32,648 bases of DNA from Bacteroidaceae bacterium (lineage in GTDB: Bacteria > Bacteroidota > Bacteroidia > Bacteroidales > Bacteroidaceae), in NCBI GenBank assembly GCA_016292045.1, contig JAEEZX010000029.1, positions 1 through 32,648 of the forward strand. The letters are read 5' to 3'. The notes beneath the pieces were generated by a model that searched no databases, was not told the origin of the DNA, and saw only the letters and a program-made list of their open reading frames with translations. The translations under genes and the position numbers were made by a program. Below, piece after piece: positions 1-8,012 of the stretch (positions within the stretch are counted from its first letter, which is position 1; the number at the start of each line of letters is the position of its first letter).

Positions 1-350
1 CCCTGCTGACCGACCTGACGGAAAGCGATCTCACATTCTACACAAAATTCCGCCTCTACACCGCAGAACAAACAATGGCGGGCGAGATGCCGCGCGTGCG
101 CTTCAGTATGCGCGAAGTGAGATGGAGCGAAATGACTGCTGCGGACAGAGGCATGGCACTCGTGGGCGAGGAGTTTGCCGACGAGATGAAAGGCTGGGCT
201 CTTGTGCGTGTGGTGGGCGACAGCTGCTCACAGCAGACCATCGTCACACGTTGCACGCTGTATCAGCAATACACCACCGAAGAGGCTCTCCAAACAGCCG
301 CCAAGAGTTACGGCGGACTGACCAGAACGCTAATCCCCACACCGCAATAG
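1..350 (+). CDS. Unrecognised protein, C-terminal part only (5' end outside window)
   Basis: The frame is open from the window edge (first full codon at 3) to a TAG at 348-350, giving about 115 visible residues, so this is the tail of a longer gene. I do not recognise the family. The visible part is soluble-looking, with no membrane segment and no clear motif. It has a stretch of charged residues and two Met-rich strands (around TMAGEMP and VRFSMREV), and ends in LIPTPQ. Its last 21 bases overlap the 3' end of purN on the other strand, so the two genes converge without a terminator between them. No independent support for function is available; the main evidence for coding is the open frame up to the edge and the neat convergence with purN. 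Confidence 0.55.
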   Translation, partial: LLTDLTESDLTFYTKFRLYTAEQTMAGEMPRVRFSMREVRWSEMTAADRGMALVGEEFADEMKGWALVRVVGDSCSQQTIVTRCTLYQQYTTEEALQTAAKSYGGLTRTLIPTPQ

Positions 351-911
351 CAGTTCCTCAATGATCTTGGGAAAATGCTCCATCTCCAGCAAATGCTCCT
401 TGTGGGCGATGTCGTCGGCGGTGTCTTCGGGCAGGAGAGCCACACGACGCTGGGCGATAATGGTGCCGCCGTCACACTGGGGAGTGACCCAATGCACCGT
501 CATACCCGTCTCCGTCTCACCGGCTGCCTTCACAGCCTCGTGAACATGATGGCCCCACATACCCTTGCCGCCGAACTTAGGCAGCAGCGAAGGATGGATG
601 TTCACCATGCGCTGGGGGAAGGCATCAATCATGTAATTTGGCATAAGAGGAAGAAAACCGGCCAAAACGACAAATCCTATGTTGTACTTACGCATCAGAG
701 GCAACACCAGCTCCGGCTGCTGCAGCTCGGCCTTCGTCACCACAGAGGCATCAACACCCAGACGGCGGGCACGCTCCAAGGCGTAGGCCTCAGGTTTGTT
801 GCACACCAGAAGAGCCACGCGGGCAACGGCGCTGCCGCTGAAATAGTTCACCAGATTCTCAAAATTGGAACCGTCGCCGGAAGCAAAAACTGCAATATTT
901 ATTCTCTGCAT
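330..911 (-). CDS. purN: Phosphoribosylglycinamide formyltransferase (GART)
   Basis: Transfers a formyl group from 10-formyl-tetrahydrofolate to GAR in the third step of purine synthesis, in the cytoplasm. The 193-residue product has the usual length. It starts with the Rossmann strand and substrate loop INIAVFASGDGSN (4-16). It carries the catalytic core N104-I-H106 in NIHPSLLPKF, a His cluster at 121-124, and D147 in the QCDGGT motif, matching the Asn/His/Asp triad of the family. The gene lies downstream of tRNA-Phe on the same strand. An intrinsic terminator ends only 19 nt before its ATG, and no consensus Bacteroidetes promoter is visible between them, so it may depend on read-through. 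Its 3' end overlaps the convergent partial gene by 21 bases. Identity is secure. Confidence 0.96.
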   Translation of the reverse strand: MQRINIAVFASGDGSNFENLVNYFSGSAVARVALLVCNKPEAYALERARRLGVDASVVTKAELQQPELVLPLMRKYNIGFVVLAGFLPLMPNYMIDAFPQRMVNIHPSLLPKFGGKGMWGHHVHEAVKAAGETETGMTVHWVTPQCDGGTIIAQRRVALLPEDTADDIAHKEHLLEMEHFPKIIEELLLRCGD

Positions 912-930
912 CGTTCTTTATCAATCTTTT

Positions 931-983
931 AAAAAAAGAACCCTTCCGAAGCTCTCAAACGAGGCGCTTATTTGGAAGGGTTC
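931..983 (-). terminator. Intrinsic terminator between tRNA-Phe and purN
   Basis: A perfect 10-bp inverted repeat (938-947 with 974-983, GAACCCTTCC / GGAAGGGTTC) encloses a 26-nt loop. Read on the minus strand it is followed directly by seven T residues (931-937). It begins 13 nt after the mature tRNA-Phe 3' end and stops 19 nt before the purN start codon. It may simply end the tRNA transcript, or act as a conditional terminator in the purN leader. The structure is seen directly; its role is inferred. Confidence 0.8.
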
Positions 984-996
984 CCACCACCACTTG

Positions 997-1069
997 TGGT
1001 GTCACCAGGAATCGAACCGGGGACACAAGGATTTTCAGTCCTTTGCTCTACCAACTGAGCTATGACACC
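997..1069 (-). tRNA. tRNA-Phe (anticodon GAA)
   Basis: The minus strand folds into a 73-nt cloverleaf. The acceptor stem is GGTGTCA/TGACACC with discriminator A. The D-arm has AGTTGGTAGA. The anticodon loop CTGAAAA carries GAA, and the T-arm contains GGTTCGATTCC. The 3' CCA is not encoded (the bases after the discriminator read CAA), so it must be added after processing. A consensus promoter lies about 35 nt upstream and a terminator lies downstream. Confidence 0.97.
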
Positions 1070-1103
1070 AGGTCTTCTGTGGATGCTTTCCGTGAAAAGC
1101 GCT

Positions 1104-1136
1104 GCAAAGGTAAGGCGAAATTTTGAATTGACCAAA
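1104..1136 (-). promoter_or_regulatory. Bacteroidetes promoter for tRNA-Phe
   Basis: On the minus strand a TTTG -33 box (1133-1136) is followed after exactly 20 nt by TACCTTTGC (1104-1112), a full match to the Bacteroidetes TTTG/TAnnTTTG consensus. The predicted start site is near 1100, leaving a leader of about 30 nt before the tRNA 5' end. Confidence 0.8.
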
Positions 1137-1218
1137 CATTTCCCACACTTTTTTCACAAAAAGGCACAAAAAACAAAAAAAACAAAGCTCGAAGCAAGCC
1201 CTTATCTTAACTTTTTCG

Positions 1219-1227
1219 TAATTTTGC
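1219..1227 (+). promoter_or_regulatory. -7 box of the tRNA-Pro / DUF1846 unit
   Basis: TAATTTTGC matches the TAnnTTTG -7 consensus of Bacteroidetes and lies 28 nt before the tRNA-Pro 5' end. No clear TTTG -33 box is seen at the expected distance. This is the only promoter visible for the tRNA and probably for the DUF1846 gene behind it. Confidence 0.65.
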
Positions 1228-1255
1228 ACGCGGTTTTGTGAAAGACAGGACCTTT

Positions 1256-1331
1256 CGGATAGTAGCGCAGTTGGTAGCGCACTACGTTCGGGACGTAGGG
1301 GTCGGGCGTTCGAGTCGCCTCTATCCGACCA
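1256..1331 (+). tRNA. tRNA-Pro (anticodon CGG), CCA encoded
   Basis: A 76-nt cloverleaf. The acceptor stem is CGGATAG/CTATCCG with discriminator A and an encoded CCA (1329-1331). The D-arm is GCGC...GCGC. The anticodon stem is CTACG/CGTAG around loop TTCGGGA, so the anticodon is CGG (reads CCG). The T-arm is GGGCG-TTCGAGT-CGCCT with one G-T pair. Unlike the neighbouring tRNA-Phe it encodes its CCA. Only 12 nt separate it from the ATG of the next gene and there is no terminator between them. Confidence 0.97.
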
Positions 1332-1343
1332 ACAGGACGGTTT

Positions 1344-2807
1344 ATGAAGTACGGTTTCGACAACGACAAATACATTCGCATACAAAGCGAACACATCAAG
1401 GAACGTATCGCGCAATTTGAAGGAAAGCTGTACCTCGAACTGGGCGGCAAGCTCTTCGACGACAATCACGCAAGCCGCGTGCTGCCCGGATTCCTCCCCG
1501 ACTCCAAGCTGCGAATGCTGGCACAGCTGTCGGACACCGCAGAAATCATCATCGTCATCTCCGCAGTGGATATAGAGCGCAACAAGGTGCGTCAGGACCT
1601 CGGCATCACGTATGATGAAGATGTATTGCGCCTGCGCGCGGAATTCCACAACAGAGGTTTCCTCGTAAGTTCTGTGGTCATCACCCACTACAACGGGCAG
1701 AGCAGCGCGGATCTCTACCGCAAGCGTCTGGAGAGCCTCGGCATCAAGGCCTACTACCACTACACCATAGAGGGCTACCCCAACAACGTGGCGCTCATCG
1801 ACTCCGACGAGGGTTTCGGCAAGGACGACTACGTGAAGACCACGCGCCCGCTGGTAATCGTCACAGCTCCCGGTCCCGGCAGCGGCAAGATGGCCGTATG
1901 TCTGTCGCAGCTCTACAACGAGCACAAGCGCGGCGTGAAGGCCGGATATGCGAAATTTGAGACATTCCCCGTGTGGAACCTCCCCCTGAAGCATCCCGTC
2001 AACATAGCCTACGAGGCAGCAACGGCCGACCTCAACGACGTGAACGAGATAGACCCCTTCCACATGGAGGCATACGGCAAGGTGGCCATCAACTACAACC
2101 GCGACGTGGAGATATTCCCCGTGCTCACCGCCATCTTCGACGGCATCTACGGCGAATGCCCCTATAAGAGTCCCACGGACATGGGAGTGAATATGGTGGG
2201 ATTCTGCATCTCCGACGACGATGTGTGCTGCGATGCATCCAAGCAGGAGATAATACGCCGCTACTACACCGCCCTCGACAAGATGGCGCTCGGCGAGATG
2301 AACGAGGCCGAGGTGAACAAGATATCACTGCTGCTCAAGCAGGCTAAGATAACCACCGACTACCGCGCCACCACAGTGGCAGCAAAGAAGCGCGCCGAAG
2401 AGCGCGGCGAGGAATCGTCGGCAATACAGCTGGAGGACGGCACCATCATCACAGCCGGTTCGAGTCCGCTGCTGGGCACCTGCGCATCGCTGCTGCTCAA
2501 CGCCATGAAGTATCTCGCAGGCATCGGTCACGAGGAGAAACTGCTCACACAGAATATCATCGAACCCATCCAGAAGACCAAGGTGGACTATCTGGGAGGA
2601 CACAATCCCCGTCTGCATACGGACGAAGTGCTGGTGGCTCTCTCCGTGCTCTCCACGAAGAATGTCAACTGCCGCCGCGCACTGGCCATGCTGCCGCAGC
2701 TCAACGGACTGCAGGCTCACTCCACCGTGATGCTCAGTGAAGTGGACCAGAAGATATTCAAGAAACTGGGCATCTCCCTCACTTGCGACCCGCGCCGCAA
2801 GGGATAA
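1344..2807 (+). CDS. DUF1846 family protein
   Basis: This 487-residue protein belongs to the conserved DUF1846 family, whose members are about 500 residues and cytoplasmic and whose reaction I do not know. The N-terminal third reads as an alpha/beta domain (YLELGGKLFDDNHASRVLPG near residue 30). A phosphate-binding-type loop APGPGSGK spans residues 175-182, and the C-terminal part contains the conserved KVDYLGGHNPRLHTDE segment. No signal peptide or membrane helix is seen. The chosen ATG is 12 nt after the tRNA-Pro CCA, with no good Shine-Dalgarno sequence, as is normal in this phylum. It is therefore probably carried on the tRNA transcript. It converges with the lipoprotein gene with only 14 nt between stops. 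Family assignment is from recall of conserved segments; the function remains unassigned. Confidence 0.9.
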   Translation: MKYGFDNDKYIRIQSEHIKERIAQFEGKLYLELGGKLFDDNHASRVLPGFLPDSKLRMLAQLSDTAEIIIVISAVDIERNKVRQDLGITYDEDVLRLRAEFHNRGFLVSSVVITHYNGQSSADLYRKRLESLGIKAYYHYTIEGYPNNVALIDSDEGFGKDDYVKTTRPLVIVTAPGPGSGKMAVCLSQLYNEHKRGVKAGYAKFETFPVWNLPLKHPVNIAYEAATADLNDVNEIDPFHMEAYGKVAINYNRDVEIFPVLTAIFDGIYGECPYKSPTDMGVNMVGFCISDDDVCCDASKQEIIRRYYTALDKMALGEMNEAEVNKISLLLKQAKITTDYRATTVAAKKRAEERGEESSAIQLEDGTIITAGSSPLLGTCASLLLNAMKYLAGIGHEEKLLTQNIIEPIQKTKVDYLGGHNPRLHTDEVLVALSVLSTKNVNCRRALAMLPQLNGLQAHSTVMLSEVDQKIFKKLGISLTCDPRRKG

Positions 2808-2821
2808 TCACACTGTTACTC

Positions 2822-3382
2822 TTATACTCCGCTGGAGAGCGATGCCGAATCGGCAAAGTTCTCTACGTCAAGTGTATTGTCGGGAGAGAACGATGCGGAA
2901 CCGTCAGGGCGCACCGTAAGCAGATAGGCAGTGAAGAGGTCGCTCTCGGGATACGACACGCAGAGCGAGAACACCACAGCACCGTTACTTATTTTCACGA
3001 AGCGGCAACCGTCCAGAATGCCGTAGCGCTGGAATCCCTTGTCGACCATCGAAAGGAAATTCTCACGGGTGAACGTGCGGGAATAGTATTGTCCGCCGTC
3101 GCGCTCCAGCTTGATGCTGATACTGTTGTCGTAGAAGACATTGCCCTCGTCGTCGGTCACCGTCGTCTCCACGGGTTTGCGCTCTATAACATAGTGATAC
3201 TTGTGACCTCCGGCACTCGTGCGGCGGTCGATGAGAAGTTCCGGAGTCTTACCCGTAGGCAGAGCCTCCTCCTGGGAGACGGAAGCCATCGTAGCCTCCG
3301 ATTCCTGTTTGTCCTTTCCTGAACAGGCGCACAGCATGACGGCCAGTGCGCAAGCAAAAACTGATAATATTGTGTGTTTCAT
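2822..3382 (-). CDS. DUF4738-like lipoprotein
   Basis: A 186-residue exported lipoprotein of unknown function. The N-terminus is a short positive region, a hydrophobic stretch and a lipobox LCAC with the lipidated Cys at residue 20, followed by SGKDKQE. The mature part fits the Bacteroidales DUF4738 pattern as I remember it: an IERKPVET-like strand, DEGNVFYDNSISIKL, RTFTRENF, and late CVSYPESDLF / TVRPDG segments. Its ATG overlaps the stop of the HAD gene in an ATGA arrangement, so translation is probably coupled. It is the last gene of the minus-strand run. No metal, sugar or enzyme motif is visible. Confidence 0.82.
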   Translation of the reverse strand: MKHTILSVFACALAVMLCACSGKDKQESEATMASVSQEEALPTGKTPELLIDRRTSAGGHKYHYVIERKPVETTVTDDEGNVFYDNSISIKLERDGGQYYSRTFTRENFLSMVDKGFQRYGILDGCRFVKISNGAVVFSLCVSYPESDLFTAYLLTVRPDGSASFSPDNTLDVENFADSASLSSGV

Positions 3383-4104
3383 AGTTCTGTGTTTTTAAAC
3401 CAGTCCAATAGAGCATACATATCCGGCAACACCCAGTCGGCACCTGCCTCGCGAAGCACATCATCGGGCAGAGGGCCCGTGTTGACAGCCATCACACGTA
3501 TGCCGGCCGCCTTACCGGCCTGTACACCCAGCGGCGCATTCTCCACGACGAGAGCCTCCGAGGGCTTCAGGGCATGCCCTCTGCCGAGCGCAGCACCCGC
3601 CTTCTCCAGCCCTTTGAGATAAGGTTCCGGATTAGGTTTGCCTCGCTTGACATCGTAGGCCGTCACCATGAGGTCGCTGTTGAAATAACCGGGATAGGAA
3701 CGCTCCAGACGCGACAGCAGCGAGCGCTGCCCGCTACCCGTCACGATAAGGGGAAGGAGTCCCTCGCCCTTCACCTCCGCGAGCACCTCGTCGGCCCCCT
3801 TCATCGCAGGAGCCTCATCCAGCTCGTTGAAGATGTCGCTCTTGGTGCGGTAGATGGCCTCCACCTCTTCGGCAGTTGCCTCCCTGCCCCACTGCTCCAG
3901 AGTGAAGATATCTATAGTGCCCTCTCCCGTGCGCCCCTCGTTCATATAGACCTGCTCGTCGGTCATCGTGAGACCGTGACGGTGCATAGCCTGCACCCAC
4001 GCCTCGGCGTGCATGGGCATGGAATCGTAAAGCACTCCGTCCATGTCGAAGAGTACGGCACGGAGCGGAGTGTTTTGCTCTTTCTTCTGACGGCTGGCGG
4101 TCAT
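3379..4104 (-). CDS. HAD-superfamily hydrolase, beta-phosphoglucomutase/phosphatase-like
   Basis: A 241-residue HAD subfamily I enzyme with an alpha-helical cap, likely acting on a small phosphorylated sugar or related metabolite in the cytoplasm. Motif I is D20-M-D22-GVLYDS (nucleophile and acid/base). Motif II is VTGSGQ with T122, motif III includes K156 in RGKPNP, and motif IV is VVENAPLG with E188-N189. Motif IV therefore has Asn at the second acidic position, a substitution seen in some active relatives. The pgi stop and this gene's ATG abut as TAAATG, and its own stop overlaps the lipoprotein start, so the three genes look coupled. Placement after pgi fits sugar-phosphate metabolism, but the exact substrate (beta-glucose-1-P, a phosphoglycolate-like compound, or another) cannot be read from sequence. 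Confidence 0.9.
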   Translation of the reverse strand: MTASRQKKEQNTPLRAVLFDMDGVLYDSMPMHAEAWVQAMHRHGLTMTDEQVYMNEGRTGEGTIDIFTLEQWGREATAEEVEAIYRTKSDIFNELDEAPAMKGADEVLAEVKGEGLLPLIVTGSGQRSLLSRLERSYPGYFNSDLMVTAYDVKRGKPNPEPYLKGLEKAGAALGRGHALKPSEALVVENAPLGVQAGKAAGIRVMAVNTGPLPDDVLREAGADWVLPDMYALLDWFKNTEL

Positions 4105-5439
4105 TTACAAGCGAGCCTTGATGGCCTCGGTCTCTTTCTCGTAACCGGGTTTGCCGAGCAGGGCGAACATATTCTTCTTGTAGGCCTCCACACCGGGCTG
4201 GTTGAAGGGGTTCACCTTCAGCAACAGACCTGAGATGCCGCAGCCCTTCTCGAAGAAGTAGATGAGAGCACCGATGTGGTACTCGTCCAGCTTGTCGATG
4301 GTGATCTTGAGGTTGGGCACTCCGCCGTCCACGTGGGCCAGCTGTGTGCCGAGCTCTGCCATCTTGTTCACCTGGTCGATACGCTTGCCTGCGAGGAAGT
4401 TGAGTCCGTCGAGGTTCTCAGCATCGGAGGGCACTTCAAGCTTGCTGTTGGGAGCAGCCACAGAAACGACGGTCTCGAAGATGGTGCGCTCGCCGTCCTG
4501 AATCCACTGACCCATGGAGTGGAGGTCGGTGGTGAGGTCTACGGAAGCAGGGAATATACCCTTTCCGTCCTTGCCCTCGCTCTCGCCGTAGAGCTGCTTC
4601 CACCACTCGCCCAGGTTGTGGAGCTTGGGCTGGTAGTTGGCCAGAATCTCTATCTTCTTGCCTGCATTGTAGAGGGCGTTGCGGCAAGCGGCATACTGAG
4701 CGGCGGGATTCTCTGCGTAGGGAGTGGAAATGCTGCAGGTCTTCTCCATATCCTGTGCGCCCTTGACAAGCTGGGCGATGTCGAATCCGGCAACGGCGAT
4801 AGGCAGCAGACCAACGGGAGTGAGCACGGAGAAACGGCCGCCCACGTTGTCGGGGATGATGAACGACTTGTAGCCTTCCTTGTCGGCTGTGGTACGGGCA
4901 GCGCCCTTCCTGGCATCCGTCACAGCCACAATGACCTTCTTGGCAACATCCTTGCCGCGCTGCTGCTCACACATGGTCTTCAGGAGGCGGAAAGTGATAG
5001 CCGTCTCTGTGGTGGTACCGCTCTTGGAGATATTGATGACGCCGAAACGTACGGTCTTCAGGTAAGCAATGAGTTCGCTGAGATAGTCCTCACCGATGTT
5101 GTTGCCTGCAAAGAGGATGCGGGGATAGTCGGACTTCTGCAACCAGCCGAAGGAATTGGACAGAGCGTCGATCACCATGCGGGCACCCAGATAGCTGCCG
5201 CCGATACCTGCTACGACAACTGCGTCGCACTCCTGCTGGAGAGTCTTTGCCGTTGCGTTGATTTCTGCGATAAACTCAGGGGTGATACCGGAAGGAAGAT
5301 GCATCCATCCAAGGAAGTCGTTACCCTCGCAGGTGCACTCTTCGAGAGCCTTCTGGGCCTCTGCCACAGGAGCCTCGAACTTCTTCATCTCATCAGCACC
5401 CAGGAACTGGGTGGCTTTGGAAAGGTCAAGTGTAAGCAT
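4105..5439 (-). CDS. pgi: Glucose-6-phosphate isomerase
   Basis: Interconverts glucose-6-phosphate and fructose-6-phosphate in glycolysis and gluconeogenesis in the cytoplasm. At 444 residues it is the short Bacillus-type form rather than the roughly 550-residue enterobacterial type. Visible motifs are GIGGSYLGA (78-86), the phosphate-binding SGTTTET (140-146), [14 protein letters not shown] (197-210) and the active-site QLYGESEGK (282-290). A C-terminal [12 protein letters not shown] segment carries the late Lys. It starts after a 28-nt A-rich gap behind gpsA and abuts the HAD gene. Identity is secure. Confidence 0.97.
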   Translation of the reverse strand: MLTLDLSKATQFLGADEMKKFEAPVAEAQKALEECTCEGNDFLGWMHLPSGITPEFIAEINATAKTLQQECDAVVVAGIGGSYLGARMVIDALSNSFGWLQKSDYPRILFAGNNIGEDYLSELIAYLKTVRFGVINISKSGTTTETAITFRLLKTMCEQQRGKDVAKKVIVAVTDARKGAARTTADKEGYKSFIIPDNVGGRFSVLTPVGLLPIAVAGFDIAQLVKGAQDMEKTCSISTPYAENPAAQYAACRNALYNAGKKIEILANYQPKLHNLGEWWKQLYGESEGKDGKGIFPASVDLTTDLHSMGQWIQDGERTIFETVVSVAAPNSKLEVPSDAENLDGLNFLAGKRIDQVNKMAELGTQLAHVDGGVPNLKITIDKLDEYHIGALIYFFEKGCGISGLLLKVNPFNQPGVEAYKKNMFALLGKPGYEKETEAIKARL

Positions 5440-5467
5440 AATTTTTCTTTTTTATCTGTTGTTTGAA

Positions 5468-6457
5468 TTATCTGAATGATTCGCTGAGGAGTTTTATCTC
5501 GATGTTGGGAGAGATGCGTTCGTAGAGAATGTTGTAGACGGCATCCAGTATAGGCATATTCACGTGCAGGCTCTGATTGAGCTCCTTCATACACTTCGTG
5601 CCGAAATAACCCTCTGCAATCATCTCCATTTCCAACTGCGCCGACTTTACGGAATAGCCCGTACCGATCATCGTGCCGAACACACGATTGCGCGAGAAGT
5701 TGGAATAGCCCGTCACCAGCAGGTCGCCGGCATACACGCTATCGAAGATGTCACGCTCCAGCGGATGCACCGTAGAGAGGAAACGCTTCATCTCCTGCGC
5801 TGCGTTGGACATGAGCACCGCCTGGAAATTATCACCGAACTTCAGGCCGTGACATATTCCCGCCGCGATGGCATACACGTTCTTGAGCACGCTGGCGTAT
5901 TCTATTCCCACCACATCCTGAGAGGTCTTCGTGAGCACATAATCCGATGATATCACATCAGCAAACTCCTGTGCGCGCTCCTCGTCGGCGCATCCCACAG
6001 TGAGATACGTGAGACGTCCCAGCGCCACCTCCTCGGCATGCGACGGACCGCCTATCACGGCCAACTGCTCGTCGGGCACATTGTATATCTGGTGGAAATA
6101 CTCCGAACAAATAAGATTCTCGTCGGGCACAATACCCTTGATGGCCGTCACGAGGAACTTGTCGCGGAGCCTTACCTTCAGTTTCTTGAGATGACCCTTG
6201 AGATAGGGCGACGGAGTGACAAACACCAACGTGTCGCAGGCCTCCACAATGGCATTGATGTCTGAGGAGAACGTGATACGGTTCGTGTCGAAATGAACAC
6301 TTGTAAGGTAGGCGGGATTGTGGCCGAGGCGCTTGAAGTCCTCAATGCGGTCGTCACGACGAAGATACCACCATATGTGGTCGTTCTTCTCCAAGAGTAT
6401 CTTGGCAATCGCTGTGGCCCACGAACCGCCACCCAATACTGCTATCTTACCTATCAT
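5468..6457 (-). CDS. gpsA: Glycerol-3-phosphate dehydrogenase [NAD(P)+]
   Basis: Reduces dihydroxyacetone phosphate to sn-glycerol-3-phosphate, the backbone for phospholipids, in the cytoplasm. The 329-residue product has the dinucleotide-binding GGGSWAT (9-15), FVTPSPYL (79-86), TAIKGI with K107, IGGPSHAEEV (135-144), and the catalytic Lys K192 in VLKNVYAIAAG. The C-terminal all-helical domain keeps the NFSRNRVFGTMIG and E-rich helix. Length is normal. It lies between lysS (37-nt gap) and pgi (28-nt gap) in the same direction, so co-transcription is likely. Confidence 0.96.
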   Translation of the reverse strand: MIGKIAVLGGGSWATAIAKILLEKNDHIWWYLRRDDRIEDFKRLGHNPAYLTSVHFDTNRITFSSDINAIVEACDTLVFVTPSPYLKGHLKKLKVRLRDKFLVTAIKGIVPDENLICSEYFHQIYNVPDEQLAVIGGPSHAEEVALGRLTYLTVGCADEERAQEFADVISSDYVLTKTSQDVVGIEYASVLKNVYAIAAGICHGLKFGDNFQAVLMSNAAQEMKRFLSTVHPLERDIFDSVYAGDLLVTGYSNFSRNRVFGTMIGTGYSVKSAQLEMEMIAEGYFGTKCMKELNQSLHVNMPILDAVYNILYERISPNIEIKLLSESFR

Positions 6458-6494
6458 CTTAAGCGTCCTGATTTAGGTGTATAACTCCTTGTTT

Positions 6495-8012
6495 CTATTT
6501 TACCTCTGGCTTCATCTGGGGGAAGAAGAGCACTTCCTGTATGAACGGCTTGCCCGTCATGAGCATCACCAGACGGTCGATACCGATGCCGATACCGGAT
6601 GTCGGAGGCATACCGTACTGCAGGGCACGCAGGAAATCCTGGTCGATAATCATCGCCTCGTCGTCGCCCTTGTCGGCCAGTCGCATCTGCTCCTTGAAAC
6701 GCTCCTCCTGGTCGATGGGATCGTTGAGCTCGGAATAGGCATTGGCCAGTTCCTTGCCGTTGACCATCAGTTCGAAACGCTCCGTAAGTCCCGGCTTGGA
6801 ACGGTGCATCTTTGTCAGGGGAGACATCTCCACGGGGTAGTCGGTGATGAATGTGGGCTGAATGAATGTGCCCTCGCAGGTCTCGCCGAATATCTCATCA
6901 ATGAGCTTACCGCGTCCCATCGACTTGTCAACCTCCACTCCGCACTTCTTGGCCACCTCGCGCAACTCGTCCTCGGAGAGACCCTCCAGGTCGTAACCCG
7001 TCTTCTCCTTGATAGCTTCCAGAATGGGCAGACGGCGGAAAGGAGCCTTGAACGATATCACCTTGCCGTCGATCTCCGTTTCGGGCTTACCGTTCACAGC
7101 CACACAGATGCGCTCGAGCACCTTCTCTGTGAAGGACATCATCCAGTTGTAGTCCTTGTACTGCACATAGAGCTCCATGCAGGTGAACTCCGGGTTGTGG
7201 TTCTTGTCCATACCCTCGTTGCGGAAGTTCTTGCCAATCTCGTACACACCTTCGAAACCGCCCACGATGAGACGCTTGAGATACAACTCCGTGGCGATAC
7301 GGCAGTAGAGGTCTATATCGAGAGTGTTGTGATGGGTGACAAAAGGACGTGCCGATGCGCCGCCCGGAATGCTCTGCAGAATCGGGGTCTCCACTTCCGT
7401 ATAACCGGCCTCGTCGAGGCACTCGCGCAGAGTTTTAATTACCTTCGTGCGCTTGAGGAATGTCTCCTTCACACCGTCGTTCACAATGAGGTCCACATAG
7501 CGCTGACGGAAACGCAGCTCCGGGTCGTTGAAGGCATCATAAACATTACCCTCCGAATCGGTCTTCACCACAGGAAGGGGACGCAGGCTCTTTGCCAACA
7601 CCGTGAGTTCTGTGCAATGCACACTTATCTCACCCGTCTGGGTGCGGAACTCATAACCCTTCACTCCGACAAAATCGCCCAGGTCGAGCAACTTCTTAAA
7701 TACGCGGTTGTAGAAGAGGTTCTTCTTCTCGTCATCCGTCTGACTCTCGTCGGCAAGGGCATCGCGTGTCACGTAAACCTGAATGCGGCCCTTGGAGTCC
7801 ATCAGCTGGATGAACGAAGCCTTACCCATCACGCGGCGCGACATCATACGGCCTGCGATGCAGACCTCCTTGCCCTCCTCGAAGTGTTCCTTTATGTCCG
7901 TACTGAAAGCATTGGTAGGATATTCCGCTGCGGGATACGGGTCGATACCCAGTTCACGCATCTGCTGCAAATTATTCCTACGCACTATTTCCTGTTCGCT
8001 CAATTCTGCCAT
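6495..8012 (-). CDS. lysS: Lysyl-tRNA synthetase, class II
   Basis: Charges tRNA-Lys with lysine in the cytoplasm. The 505-residue protein has the N-terminal anticodon-binding OB domain (residues about 50-150, including [20 protein letters not shown]). It then has class II motif 1 ([21 protein letters not shown]), motif 2 ([20 protein letters not shown], near residue 265) and motif 3 ([15 protein letters not shown], near 470-485). The size is close to the bacterial norm of about 500 residues. Its start overlaps the aroC stop by 13 bases, which supports one operon. A longer open frame on the opposite strand is only a shadow. Confidence 0.97.
   Translation of the reverse strand: MAELSEQEIVRRNNLQQMRELGIDPYPAAEYPTNAFSTDIKEHFEEGKEVCIAGRMMSRRVMGKASFIQLMDSKGRIQVYVTRDALADESQTDDEKKNLFYNRVFKKLLDLGDFVGVKGYEFRTQTGEISVHCTELTVLAKSLRPLPVVKTDSEGNVYDAFNDPELRFRQRYVDLIVNDGVKETFLKRTKVIKTLRECLDEAGYTEVETPILQSIPGGASARPFVTHHNTLDIDLYCRIATELYLKRLIVGGFEGVYEIGKNFRNEGMDKNHNPEFTCMELYVQYKDYNWMMSFTEKVLERICVAVNGKPETEIDGKVISFKAPFRRLPILEAIKEKTGYDLEGLSEDELREVAKKCGVEVDKSMGRGKLIDEIFGETCEGTFIQPTFITDYPVEMSPLTKMHRSKPGLTERFELMVNGKELANAYSELNDPIDQEERFKEQMRLADKGDDEAMIIDQDFLRALQYGMPPTSGIGIGIDRLVMLMTGKPFIQEVLFFPQMKPEVK

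Noticed and set aside
988..1001. Small palindrome CACCAC-TT-GTGGTG next to the tRNA-Phe 3' end
   Set aside because: Half of it is the tRNA acceptor end, the loop is only 2 nt, and the complementarity is best explained as chance in the trailer.
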